Source: Vermamoeba vermiformis (lineage: Eukaryota; Tubulinea; Echinamoebida). From it: 30,386 nucleotides of DNA. Made by a program: the position numbers and the translations under genes. The first letter of the stretch is position 1, and each line of letters opens with the position of its first letter. The notes beneath the pieces are model-generated. The model saw only the letters and a list, made by a program, of their open reading frames with translations, ran no database searches and was not told the origin of the DNA. Location of the stretch: contig JBEWZL010000133.1 in NCBI GenBank assembly GCA_045837725.1, forward strand, positions 1-30,386, read 5' to 3'. Of the stretch, positions 11,555 to 23,385 are shown one piece after another.

Positions 11555-14042
11555 GTCATTGCGCTATGTTAGGGTCGAGAAAGTACAGAGTCCTGGAAAT
11601 AAAGAGGAGCGGAACAGACGGATCCTTCAATTCGCTCAACCCGTTCCCCAAAACAAACAATTGCCGTCGCTCGCGTGCTATTGGTTCGTAACAACAGAAG
11701 TGTTGGAAGATATTCGATACAACGACAAATTATTTGCTTGGAAAGGGCAAACTGAAGTCGAAGATTCCAATGGCATCGTGCACTACCTCTATCGAGTCGA
11801 TTTTAAAGCCAAAGAGCGCGGAGCAATTGGTTTTGAATTTACAGACGGTACAATAGTGCGATTAGAATGCTTGCCACCACTTGATCTATTATTAGAGAAT
11901 ATTGGTGTTGCAAAATCACGCGAGGTAAATTGGATCTTTTGTTGAAACTTTTAACGAACTAACGTTTGTCTGTCAGGAGCCATTCGATCTGAAAGATCTC
12001 CTCAGCAAGCTACCTCCAAAGACCATAATTGTCATCAACACACTGCTGTTGGTCCCTGACGAACCTGACTTTATTCAAATGGCTGACACGGCACTGACGA
12101 CCGTTGGTTTCAAGAAAGAAGTTAGCTCGCACAATCGTCAGTACCTCTACAGCCATACAGACTTGGTCAACACCAAGCGACACGTGCTCTTGATTCCTTT
12201 TGGCAACGAGAATAGATATCTCCGAATCGACGATTACCTGCCGCAAGCCAGTGAAGTCCTGTTGCTAATTGACAACAAAGGTGAACAGCAACCGAGCGAG
12301 TTGATGGCCATCAAGCAAGTGAATAACGTCGCCACTATTGTCAACAATATCTTGGTCAACAACACGTGGGAGTTCGTGACCAAGACAGCCAACTTTGGTC
12401 AGTTGGTGCTGAACTACGAGCCGCTGGAGCCGTCAGTCAAGACACTCTTTTCGATCTCAAAACTGCGTGGTATTCTCGGTGGCGCGAGCTGTCAGAACGC
12501 CACCATCCAAGAGCTACAAGGGCCGTTCAACAGGTTCCTCATTGAATGGACTCTGAACTCCGAGCGGGTTGTCAGACATACCCCAGAAGCGATCTATCTC
12601 TGCTTCAAGTTCGAACCAGACGTTGTTCAAGCATTGTCCGAGTACGCTGCCATCATCCTTGCTGCACTCGACATCGAATATGAATATACGCCCGTTGTGG
12701 TCCATGGCAGTGTCCTCGTGTACATCCGTTGCCCATCGTATCTTCCGTGGTACATTCTGCAGCGCAAACAAGACATCTTCGATACGCTCAGCAAATACGA
12801 ACTGACAGAGATCTACGAGTGTTTTATCAGCGATGTTGAAGTGTCAATGAAGCGACCCGGCAATGAAAAGTTCGTCGAAGAGTTGAGATTTTTGAAGGAA
12901 CTCATGCTTGAAGATGACGTGCTAGACCAGCCAACAGCAACAAGGTAAGGCGATACGACAAGCTATTAAATGTTTTAACTCGTTATGTACGCAGATTCAA
13001 GGTTGTACATCTACCAACCATGCCTCCCACCGTCGACAAACTTTCAAAGGAGCGGCAACAATCGCTTGAGGCAAAGTATAATGCTATGAAAGTCTTCGAT
13101 AACAAGTGGACCAAGACACTCGAAGAGTGCTACAACAGCGATCAACTGCGTCAACAATTGTTCAATTTCAAGACTGACAAGGTAAGTCATGACACCTATT
13201 CGTTATTCTCCTCATTTTAACCATCAATTTAGAACGCAAAAATCGCAATTCGTGTGTTCATCGCATCAGCCTCAGCAGGACTGGCAACGAACGTCGCCAA
13301 GTTGATGCGTCCTTTCAGAGGCAAATCAATCATCGATGGTGTGCACTCTGGTCTTCAGATCGCCAATACAGTAAGTGAATAACCGGCATTTCTTCCATAG
13401 TACTCATTTGTATGCTAGATCGTCGAGTGGAATCAAAGTGGTATCGTGCACATCGGCGAACTGAAACCCACGAGTGCCACGGCTGTTCTGTTCGACATTC
13501 AAGGCTCAGTCAAGTTTGATTTTACGGAAGAAATTGCTCAGAAGGTAAACAATATTCTAGCTAGCTAAGGTCATGATAGTTTGCTAACTACTCCTACTTG
13601 ATCAGATGATCAACTTCATTCAACTATGGAACATCAAGTACCGCTATTCATCTGACGAGTTAAACTCTCATCGCTTTGTGCGAGACTTCTTGCAATACAC
13701 GATGAACGTGTCACTTCTCGATTGCTTCAAAGGACCATTGGGTACGTCTATATGTGATGACTTGACATGAGCTAATACACGTCTCTAGGCTCATACATGG
13801 ACTACGTGATGAGAACAGGCGACGCGACTCCACGACTGTTTTCACCCAAGAACGGAGTGATGGTGTTCAAGACACACGAAGAGCTCGAAAAAGTAGATCG
13901 AAACCAACTGAGTGACGATGAGAACAAACTGTTGAAGATCTTCCATCGTGGCTTTCAGTTGCAAGAAGCAGCGAATGGCAAAGATGTGAGTAGCTGCTGT
14001 TACGGACTTCCCACGAATGGTTTGGAGATCTTGAACCAATGA
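11555..14042 (+). CDS. P3: long family-P protein with papain-like C-terminal domain
   Basis: Exons 11555-11924, 11977-12944, 12995-13181, 13233-13370, 13419-13544, 13606-13741 and 13789-14042 give about 726 residues; one or two leader exons upstream are unresolved. Domain 1 has ACYWFVTTEV, LFAWKGQ and GFEFTDG. Domain 2 has NTLLLVPDEPDFIQMAD, RHVLLIPFGN, ASEVLLLIDN, GGASC and CPSYLPWYIL. A coil-like linker (ERQQSLEAKYNAMK, TLEECYNSDQL) leads to the C-terminal domain with GVHSGLQI, VEWN, VHIGEL, NSHRFVRDFL and HRGFQLQEA. That last domain resembles circularly permuted papain-like (LRAT/NlpC-like) folds, with the His in HSGLQ and the usual Cys position occupied by Ser (NSH). It may therefore be non-catalytic. 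Unlike P1, P2 and P4, it has an intron at 11925-11976, between domain 1 and domain 2. The last exons are nearly identical to those of P4. Confidence 0.82.
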
Positions 14043-14453
14043 AATCATTAAACAAAATTTCCTTGTGGATCTTCTGATCGGATCTGCCGCTTCGCCCAAA
14101 CTCTCGCCTTTCTATATTGGATATTGCATCTTTTGGTATTGATAGATCGATTCTCGTCGACAAAAGATATAAATTTCTGGCCTAACATTTCAATGCGAGC
14201 GAGTCACGTGCTTGGAAAGAATTGATTTTGGGTGATGCGCATTCAATTCTTTTGGTCTAAAACATAAAAGAGAGGCTTCGAAACACCAAGCCAACAGAAA
14301 GTATACAACAGATCCAATCAATTGGATTTTACGGTAAAAAATCACGAATCCGCAGATTGACATTTAAATTTAATTCATTAAACTAATTTATAATTATAAT
14401 TCATTAAATTTTAGCTCTACAATAGCTAATTATTGCTTCAAGTTCAGGAGAAA
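14043..14453 (+). promoter_or_regulatory. P3-P4 intergenic region, P4 promoter
   Basis: This 411-bp spacer contains CACGTG at 14205-14210, inside GAGTCACGTGCTTGG, and a TATA-like CATAAAAG at about 14263-14270, some 185 bp before the P4 ATG. Both calls are weak pattern matches. No exon is seen. Confidence 0.35.
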
Positions 14454-17400
14454 TGTCAGATCGAAATATTTACCCGGCAGATTTACCCCAGCGCAATTAC
14501 GCGTGAGTAGAATTCCATTTTTCTTTAATAAAATATTGACAACAAAATTAGGGCGAAGCGTCCTCGGGAGGATTCAGTCGAAGAAAAGCAGATTCGGGTC
14601 CCATCCGTCCAAACGTAAGTGTTGGCACAAAGAAAGCACTTTTATAACTTAATTTTAAGGAATCGGATACGTTGTACACGAGTCAAAGACATTGGAACTC
14701 GACTGTCACCAGATCTAAAACTCCAAAGGGCCGTTGAAATATCGCAGCTTCCTCAAGGCAATTCTCTTACTGCACGAGCAATTTATTGGTTCGTTACTAC
14801 TGAACCGGTGTTGCTGATAATAGAAGACACAAACTTGTTTGTTTGGAAGGAGAGTCATACTTTGACCGCTTCCAATGGCACAACATACTACTTGAATCAA
14901 ATTGACTTTCACAAAAATAAGCGAGGAACCCTTCGCTTTAGGTTTCCTGATGAGACCGAAGACACTATCTACTGCTTGTCAACTCACCCAAACAAAAACA
15001 AACGAGCCAAACTCTCTCCCGCAAACAACAACGACATGCAGCTCGACGATGAGTCTCAAACAGCAACAAACTACAGTGCACAACCAACGCCGTTCAATGT
15101 TGAATATAATGATTTGATAAACCAGCTTGGAAGCAACACCATCTCGCCCAATAGTAGCATCAGTCCTTCGGGTAGTGGGGAGATGGACTTTATATACGAA
15201 GTTGGTGTGCCGCAAGTACCAACTTCGCTACAGGGCCAAGCCTCGCCCCAAACTCCGTCACAAGTACAAACTCCGTTTCAAGTCCAGACCCCGCCGCAAG
15301 TCCTTCCAAATGGCATGCAAGTTGCTTCAACTGAAGCACTCATTGTTAACTTCCTTCTGCTGGTCCCGGACAACAACGAGTGCATCCAAATGGCGCACTC
15401 AACGCTCGTTAATTGTGGGTTCACCGAAGAAGTCAGCTCGACAACTCAACAGCGCCTGTATAGTCTGAAAAAGACTAACAACACCATACGACACGTGCTG
15501 CTATTTCCATATGAAAAAGCTGACAGATTGTACGTCTTGGATGATTACTTGCCTGCAACAAGCGAAGTCATTTTGCTACTCGAAAATCAAGACAAGCAAG
15601 AAGACCCTCTCATGGCCATCTCTCACATTGCCAACATTGGCACCAATTGCGCATGGGAGTTTGTTGTCAAAGGGGCTGATTTTAGACCCATAGAGCTCAA
15701 CTACTCAACACTAGTGCAATCAGTGAAGTTAGTAGTATCAATCGAGCAACTTCGCGAAGTTATTGTTGGTGGTGCTTCATGGAGAAAAGGTCTTGGTGCC
15801 GCTCAGCTGGCTGATCCGTTCAAGAATTTCTTCTTGCAGTGGACGTTGGCACGTGTCGCCAAACGCGTTGTTCGGAACATTTTTCTTTGTTTCAAGTTCG
15901 AGCCTAAAGGAGTCATAGCCAGAACAATTGACTATGCCGCTAAATCCTTGGCTGCACTTGGAATAGAGTATGACTTGGAAGATGCGTCAGTAGTCAACGG
16001 CAGTGTGCTCGTCTATGTTCGATGCCCAGCGTATGTTCTTTGGTACGTTCTGCAACGCAAAAAGGACATCCTTCAAACCCTGAAAGAAGACGGATTGACC
16101 GAGATCTACGAGTGTTTCATTAGCGATGTTGAAACGTCAATGAAGCGAGCTGGAAACGAGCAGTTCATTGAAGAATTGGAGCACTTGAAAGAACAAATGA
16201 TTTGCGATGACATTGCTGAACAACCGACGCCTAACAAGTATGTACCACTGCGTTTTCGAAGAAAACTAACTGACGTTTGCCAAAGATTTAGACTGGTAAC
16301 TCTACCAAACTTGCCGTTGATAACCAGGTCGAGTTCGCACGTGGCAGCGGCAGCTGCTAAAACTTTAGCGCCGCCAGGGGACGTTGAACCAATGATCATC
16401 GATGATCTGCCAATAGAATATCCGCCGACTTTAGATAAATTGCCGGCAAACAAACGAAAAGTACTGGAAGAGAAAAGCGCCGAACTGAAGAATTTTGATA
16501 ATAAGTGGAATAAGACGCTTGAAGAGTGCTACAACAGCGATCAACTGCGTCAACAATTGTTCAACTTCAAGACTGACAAGGTAAGTCATGATGACAACTA
16601 TTCGTTATTCTCCTCATTTTAACCATCGATTTAGAATGCCAAAATCGCAGTTCGTGTGTTCATCGCATCAGCATCAGCAGGATTGGCAACGAACGTCGCC
16701 AAGCTGATGCGTCCTTTCAGAGGCAAATCAATCATCGATGGTGTGCACTCTGGTCTTCAGATCGCCAATACAGTAAGTGACACATGTCAACGTTTAGTTC
16801 TCGTTCAGTCTTGTTAATCACTCGTTTGTTTAGATCATCGAATGGAATCAAAGTGGTATCGTGCACATTGGCGAGCTCAAACATGGCAATGCAGTGGCTG
16901 TTTTGTTCGATATTCAAGACTCCGTCAAGTTTGACTTCTCTGAAGAGACGGCACAAAAAGTAAGTCACCCTTTCATTTTAAGTTGTTATACACCATTGTT
17001 AACACTACTTGCGCTCTTTTTAGATGATCAGCTTCATTCAAAAATGGAACGTAGAGTACCGCTATTCGTCTGACGAGTTCAACTCTCATCGCTTTGTGCG
17101 AGACTTCTTGCAATACACGATGGACGTGTCACTTCTCGATCGCTTCAAAGGACCATTGGGTACGTCTAAAGCTTATTTAGAATGACTGGCCATGTGCTAA
17201 TACACTTCTCTAGGCTCTTACATGGACTATGTGATGAGAACAGGTGACGCGACTCCACGACTGTTTTCACCCAAGAACGGAGTGATGGTGTTCAAGACAC
17301 ATGAAGAGCTCGAAGAAGCGGATCGTGCCCTTCGAAACCAACTGAGTGACGACGAGAACAAACTGTTGAAGATCTTCCATCGTGGCTTTCAGTTGCAAGA

Positions 17401-17500
17401 AGCAGCGAATGGCAAAGATGTGAGTAGCTGTTGTTATGGACTTCCCACGAATGGTTTGGAGATCTTGAATGACAGCGGCAAACCAACAAAGTATAATTAA
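14454..17500 (+). CDS. P4: full-length family-P protein with papain-like C-terminal domain
   Basis: Eight exons (14454-14503, 14552-14614, 14660-16237, 16286-16580, 16635-16772, 16834-16959, 17024-17159, 17214-17500) give 890 residues, the most complete member. Exon 2 encodes AKRPREDS, a short basic motif that could be a nuclear localisation signal. Domain 1 (about 45-130) has ARAIYWFVTTEP, LFVWKES, TYYLNQIDF and LRFRFPDE. A Pro/Gln repeat linker (about 190-245) has repeated QTP(F/P)QVQ-like units. Domain 2 (about 250-560) has FLLLVPDNNE, RHVLLFPYEKA, ATSEVILLLENQ, GGASW and CPAYVLWYVL. The C-terminal permuted papain-like domain (about 665-890) has H700 in HSGLQ, then VHIGEL, and S771 in NSHRFV where P5 has Cys. 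It converges on the GTPase gene, with only 63 bp between the stop codons. Function is unknown; a scaffold, an inactive hydrolase or a Ser-based variant are all possible. Confidence 0.87.
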
Positions 17501-17563
17501 AATCTAATTTACTTCTATTACAAAAAATTAAATGGTTAAAGACATCGAAAGGATGTCACAGTG

Positions 17564-20500
17564 CTACTTCGTTTTGTGTCTTTTTTTGGTGTTCTTTTCT
17601 TTGGCGTCATGTTTTCTCTTCTTGGTCTTGATCTCAGAGCTGTTACCAATCTCATCAGAGTCAAATTCAATTAACTCTTCTTCTTTTGAGTCAAGGATTG
17701 GAATTGAAGCTTTCTCTTTTTTTCTTTCCTTCTTAGTAGTAGAAGTTTGGGCAATTTGATCTGAAATGACTTTTAGTGCTTCCTGTCTTGATTTGTAATC
17801 ACCCTTCATGGCAATGATGAATTTGGTGACATGTTCTTCTGTCAATACATCTTCATAGCCTCGTTCATCAAGGGTGTCATTCACCTGCTTGGTTATATCT
17901 TTTATCTTCATTTCAGCATTATTCTTTTCAGGGATTGCTAGTTGAATAAAGTGTCTAATGATTAAGTCCTCAAGATCTGGTTCATTGAATAAGTCAAAGG
18001 CATGTTGTAATGCATGTGAGCGATTGAAGGGATTATTGACATAGTTCATTGCTAGTGCAGCAGTTCCAAAAATTGACTAAATTGTAAATCAGAATCAAAT
18101 AGAAAGATCATTGGAAAACTTTTTACCTTGCTAAAGTGAATTGTTAGCATTTGGCGAACCCCAGATTTACCTCGCTCTTTGCCTTGGTTTGCTAGTGGAA
18201 AAGCTCGACGCAACCCTGTAATAACATTCTAATATTGTTAGTACTAACTTATAAAATGAAAAAACCTACTTGTATTGATTGTTGAGGCAAGCTAACTTTA
18301 CTGGTATTAGGAATGTCCCCATAGTTCTTAATTTGATTGACCACAAACTTTTTTTCTTCAAAACTCCAAACCTTTGGATGCTTTGCAACAAAGTGATTCC
18401 ACTCCATCTTATCTCTAGATAATTTAATGGCAGTGGCATTGATGAAACTCATCTCAAAGTATGAATGTAATATCTGTCGCTGTAACTTGCTGTTGCCAAA
18501 AGTTATTAATAAGTTAATAAATTGATATTGTCATACCATGATGACAAGCTAGGCTGAACAGCACATTGTAATATTGAGATGTGAGCTGCTTGAAAGTAGC
18601 TCTTCAACTTTAAGAAGTCATATTGATAATCAATTTCTCCGTTGTGCTTTTTAGAATTTGCTTTGAAGTAGTCTTGCATTTTGAGTACCAAACTGAAACC
18701 TTGTTCACCTTTATCAAGTCCAGCAATTCTTCTTAAGAGAGTATCAATTCGTTCAAGGATCTTCTCTTTAATTATTGCAGCACAGCTGTTGATAAATTGA
18801 GGAAGTATTTCTTTCAGATATGCATTTCTGTAGTTGATTCTAGAAATCTTTCTGTTCATGTATTGATCTTTTTGTTCAATTAGTTTTTTGATATCTGCAT
18901 CAAAAGTGACTTGTAAATTGGTCTTCTCTACAGCTACAACACTTGATAATCGTTCAAACTGCTTAATATTTGACTTCATCTCCACAATGAACTTATTCTT
19001 TTCAAATTGAATATATTGCTGCTTAATTTTGTTTTGAACATCATTGCCCTCGTCATTGTTCTTGTCACTGTTATTGTCATTGTTATTATTGTCATTGTGA
19101 TTACAGTGATCATTGTCATTGTCATCAATGTAATTGTTATTGTCAGTGTACTTGTAAATGTAATTGTCATCATTATTATCACTGTCCTTGTCATTGTTGC
19201 TGTAATCATCATTGTCATTGTTGTTATTATTATCATTGTGGTTATGGTGATCATTGTCATCAACGTAATTGTTGTTGTCATTGTAATGGTAAATATCATT
19301 GTAAATGTCAATGTAAGTGTAATTGTCATCATCATTATCACTGTCCATGTAATTATTGTTGTCATTGTCGTTATGGCTTTCAAAAAATTTTGCTGAAATG
19401 CCATTGATAATATCAAGCAAGTGAATTTCATCAATTGCAACAAAATCGTCAACATTTGGATGATCTTTTTCTTTGAGAATCAGCTTTCCAATGTTGTTCA
19501 GCATTGAATCAACTTCCTTCCACATTGGTCGTAGCACAATATCAGAAAGGGAATAGCATGAAAATCCTCCCTTTCCAAGGCAGATCCGGTTTATAAATTC
19601 TCTACATCGTTGCTCTGGGGCCTTGTGCTCAAACACTTTTGTTTGCTCAATTATCTGTCACAGTCAATATTTTGTAAAACTAATCACTTCAACTTACATA
19701 TTGTTCAAGCTTTGCCATTGAACATTGACTCTTGGCAGCCTCAATGTCAGCTGCAATGCGGGCTGTAACTTTGGCACTGGTATAGTGGTACCATTGTCTC
19801 AATTGAAATTGAAATTCTGGATAATGTTTGTACATCTTTGACTGAAGTTGAGCAGCAACTGCTTGAAAGTAAGTGCAATCAAGCTTTTGGCTGACATCTG
19901 ACATCTACCATGAATGGTTAATATATATATGCCAACACTAAATAATTAATTGCTTACAAATTGAATGCAGCTATCAATCTTTGAATAGAAGGATTTTGCT
20001 CTTTCAAGTTCATTCTTGGTTTGGTCTTGGAAAAGCATTTGAGCAAGTGAGTTCATGAAAAAATCAACTCCTTTTTCATTTCCACTCAGCTGGATGCCAT
20101 ACTTCTTTGTATTGAATAGAAGATGAGTCAAAGCAAATGGACTTGTGTAGATCTCGGGTCCTTGTGGTTGATAGTTTGCCTGAAATAGGAGCTGTCCAGC
20201 TCCATGAAGGCTTGAAAGCTATCAAAATGACATTAGAACTTTAATTAGAAATAATTGCTTACTGGTTCAGTTAAAGTCATTGACTCGTTGAAGTACCATT
20301 TAGATAATTTTTGGGATAGCTTAATTGCATGATCTTTGATATTTGCTGGAAATTGTTTTACACATGTCTGAATAATAAACTGCCAAAAGATTTCTTTGAG
20401 TCTGTTTTGCATCTTTGTTGCATGTTCTTTCATAATGCTCAGCATTTCTCCTTTGTTTTTTGCCTTTACATCTATGTTGTTGAAAACAATCGTGCACTGT

Positions 20501-22371
20501 GACGCCATGCTCTCCAAGCTGTTAGCCTCAAATTGTTCTTTGATCTTTTGTTGATATCTCTTCATGAATTTAGAGCTCTCCAGCAGTGCAAAATCATTAT
20601 TAATATCTCCATGGTCACTCACATAGATCACATGAGTTGCTACATCCAGAGCAGCCCTAATATTAATGTCAGGCAAGGTTGATCAAAATATTTCTACTTA
20701 CGATGTTTGTTGTTTGAGTATGTAGTCTTGTCGTACAAGCCCTGGGCAATCAATCAGCTGACCACCATTTTTCAGAATTGGTAATGGTAGTCTAAACTCA
20801 ACAGATTTGATTAGGCCCCAAAAGTGCCTGTCACCACCACAATAGGACATGTACTTGGCCTTTACGTATTGAAGGCTTTCATCAACTGAGTGGTAAGGTG
20901 ACGTGAAGGTTATCTTTGTTCCAAGCTTTCCACGGAAGTGTGGGTCAATGTGAAGCTCCTCTTCTGTCACTTCAACTAATTTCCGCTCAATTCCAATCAT
21001 GTTTAGGCCTTTGAAGGTAATATTCACTTCTTCGTCCTCATACGCAGCTTGGATGAAATTGTAGTCCTAGAATTGTTAGAGAAATGGTAATAGTACACTT
21101 CAGTAGAACTTACTTTGACTCTACAAAGCTCTATTTCAACTTGTCGGGCAGAAAGAAACTCAATTGTAATTGAAAACATAACTCCATATGAGATGGTTGA
21201 ATTTAACCGTGTTGTTGATGATACACTACCTATGCATCATTTCAGTTAGCAATTAATTAACGCTCGTCTTACAAACCTTCTTGAAGAAGATAGTACGAGC
21301 TCAATTTTTCATTGTTCATCGGCACTTCAACAAAGGAAGTTGTATTGTGATAGATGTTTTCTAGCGAATCCTCTGCATCTATTGTATCGACGACTATTTC
21401 TCGATACTTGAAGTGAAAGGAGTGCCAATACCAAGAAACCTCGTGCCAATAGGCAGCGTCGATTTCACTTTTCTTACGAAGCGAGTGTTTGATAATCTTG
21501 TTGATCAAAAAACTCTTGCCAATACCTACAAAATGAATTTGGTACCTGCACGCAAAGGAATGAACGTATGAATAACTGACCTTGACGTCCGAAAAACACA
21601 ATCTTCGCTCCTTGATCTCGTGGCTGTGATTCGGTCATAGTCAAACTCTAAACGCTTGTAGTTAATAGTTTATTCGCATATTTACTCTCTATTGAGTTTT
21701 TAAAGATTAACTTGCGTATTTTGTCGTCCCAATAAATTTATAAAATATTTGCAAAACGTACTTTGATATGTGGCCCAAGAGCAACGCGTAATTCCTTTGC
21801 ACCTTTTGACGAAGAGTTCTCTACGTGGCGCAGTGTTTCGGCTACGTGCTCGGTGACTAATTCGGAAAATTGAATTGTTGAAACCGGATGCGTGACTGAA
21901 AAGTTAAAGTGAGAAAATAAACCCTCATATATATAGATCAATTAATTACTTACTATGACGCTCAAAGACTAGCGGGCATATTTGCTTCGACTTTCTGAGA
22001 CCAAAAATTGCAATTTTTGTCGCATCCGAAGTGTCATTGATACGTTGCACTGAATCAGGTTCAATTACGTAAACTGTTGCATTTTGCGTTTCATTCCACT
22101 TGTGTAATGCTTTGTATAGGTCTTTATCTTCGTTATCAAGACGTTGCCGTAATTGTCCAACAAGTTGTGCGAAGTCCTTTCGTTGCCAGACATCCACGCC
22201 TTGAAATTTGTATTGCCAGTATAACATACTGGCAATTAGTGACTCGCCGACGAACTTCTCGGGGAGTTGGATTTCAGTTAAGTGCAGAAGATCCAATAAT
22301 AATTTGAAGCTCTCCTCCTCCTCCTCCTCCTTCGATTTCGGCGTCTTTTCTATTGCTATGTTGTCTTCCAT
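17564..22371 (-). CDS. Dynamin-like large GTPase, SLIP-GC/NUGGC type
   Basis: Thirteen exons (22371-21954, 21895-21762, 21647-21581, 21525-21277, 21229-21114, 21066-20702, 20656-20263, 20218-19958, 19904-19698, 19654-18537, 18489-18270, 18228-18127, 18076-17564) remain in phase and give 1387 residues. The P-loop is GRQGIGKS (204-211), G3 is DCPG (434-437), and NNID (509-512) in IVFNNIDVKAK sits where the G4 motif is expected. The SSVSSTTRLNSTISYG and IEFLSARQVEIEL stretch resembles the post-P-loop region of SLIP-GC-like nuclear GTPases. The P-loop to G3 distance (about 230 residues) is long, as I recall for that group. The C-terminus is very basic (KTKKRKH, KKRHKTK), suggesting nuclear import. 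An Asn/Asp-rich insert occupies about residues 826-946, and a Glu run lies near residues 14-21. There is no membrane segment. It is the only gene here with no paralogue in the window. Confidence 0.88.
19030..19390 (-). repeat. Asn/Asp-rich degenerate tandem repeat inside the GTPase gene
   Basis: The DNA is a degenerate run of GAY/AAY-type codons encoding Asn, Asp, Tyr and His. At protein level there are two larger units, each running from DSDN(N/D)DDNY through DNNNY(V/I)DDND to HNDNNNN, of about 40-55 residues. This suggests a segmental duplication within a microsatellite-like tract. The reading frame is maintained. Confidence 0.8.
22312..22331 (-). repeat. CTC/GAG trinucleotide run encoding poly-Glu
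   Basis: A run of CTC triplets on the plus strand encodes the Glu run near the N-terminus of the GTPase. It is a typical slippage-prone coding microsatellite. Confidence 0.85.
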
Positions 22372-23385
22372 TCAAAATATCGATTGAATTGAAGTGGTAA
22401 GAAAGCGATTCAAAACCTGACTGGCTTTCGCAATTTTCCTGGCCAGAAATCTTTCGGACAATCCTACTTGACATGAGATCAGTAAATAAATGATACACGC
22501 GCTAGCATTATATTAATTATCGTTTAAATGAAGTACTCAGACTAAAATTCGTACCACAAATCGGGTTTCTCCGCCAAGAAACGTGCTTGTCCGTCAAAAT
22601 CCAATACCACATCCAAAAACAAAGCTACGATGTAAACAAATGCAGCCGCTGTAGCCTCGTTTTATATTGGTTGCATGCCACTCTAATTCTTCTAGTAACA
22701 TACGCGTTCTTTAGATCAAAATTTCACGCCATCGAATGAAGACATCTTGACGTGCGCTACAAAAGAAAGGTTATTCGTGCTTCGAGCCAATAGTAGTTAA
22801 CTACGTACATAGGTAACACAAGCTTAAAGTGCGAGTGATCTGCGCGAATTTACCATAGTTCGAAATGACAGCTCTGTGGACCACCAATTATGGTATGCAG
22901 CAGCTTAGTAAGTATCAAACTGGAATAAAATATTTAATATAACTTGACGAAAGATACAAAGTAAATACTAAATAAAAACCGAAACATCTGGCAAATTTCG
23001 TTTTGCATTATTTAATTGTCCAGTTGGTACGATGTCGGTCCGACAAAAATTAAAATTTACATTGGCTATTGTTCCAATTATTCTAATATATTAAGTATTA
23101 TTTTTTAAAAATGCTTACCACGGGATTTGGAACCCAAAACAACACTGCTTAATTTCTCTTTCTGCATTATCAATCATATGAATATATTTAATTGGTTGTC
23201 TGTTACGAACGGCTTCCTTACTAAACTGTTTTTTGGTCAGATGAAACGCAATTTGTTCTGACCACGCGGCAATGTCCACAAGATTTCGATACTAAGTCGT
23301 GAGTTTCACAAGCTAATCAATATAAATTACAATATTGCTCCGCAGGGTTTCAGGTACGCCGAATTAGCATTTCAAGCAGATGTAA
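22372..23385. other. Gene-poor AT-rich kilobase upstream of the GTPase
   Basis: It holds the GTPase promoter at its left end. One possible orphan exon on the plus strand starts at ATG 22865 (MTALWTTNYGMQQL) and is followed by a strong GTAAGTA donor, but no matching downstream exon was found. Nothing else was recognised. Confidence 0.4.

Noticed and set aside
14619-14659. Start of P4 within MLAQRKHF
   Set aside because: This stretch begins with GTG and lies in an intron (14615-14659); phase and the two upstream exons support ATG 14454.
19007-19396. Plus-strand open frame encoding a very hydrophobic Val/Ile-rich protein
   Set aside because: It is the antisense of the Asn/Asp-rich repeat in the GTPase gene; GAY/AAY codons read backwards give Val and Ile. 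Splicing and frame support the minus-strand gene.
18976-19455. Minus-strand Thr/Met/Ile-rich open frame
   Set aside because: It is a shifted frame of the same low-complexity repeat, with no start context or neighbour support.
22077-22498. Open frames antisense to or upstream of the GTPase first exon
   Set aside because: They overlap a well-supported exon or its leader in other frames and have no recognisable features.
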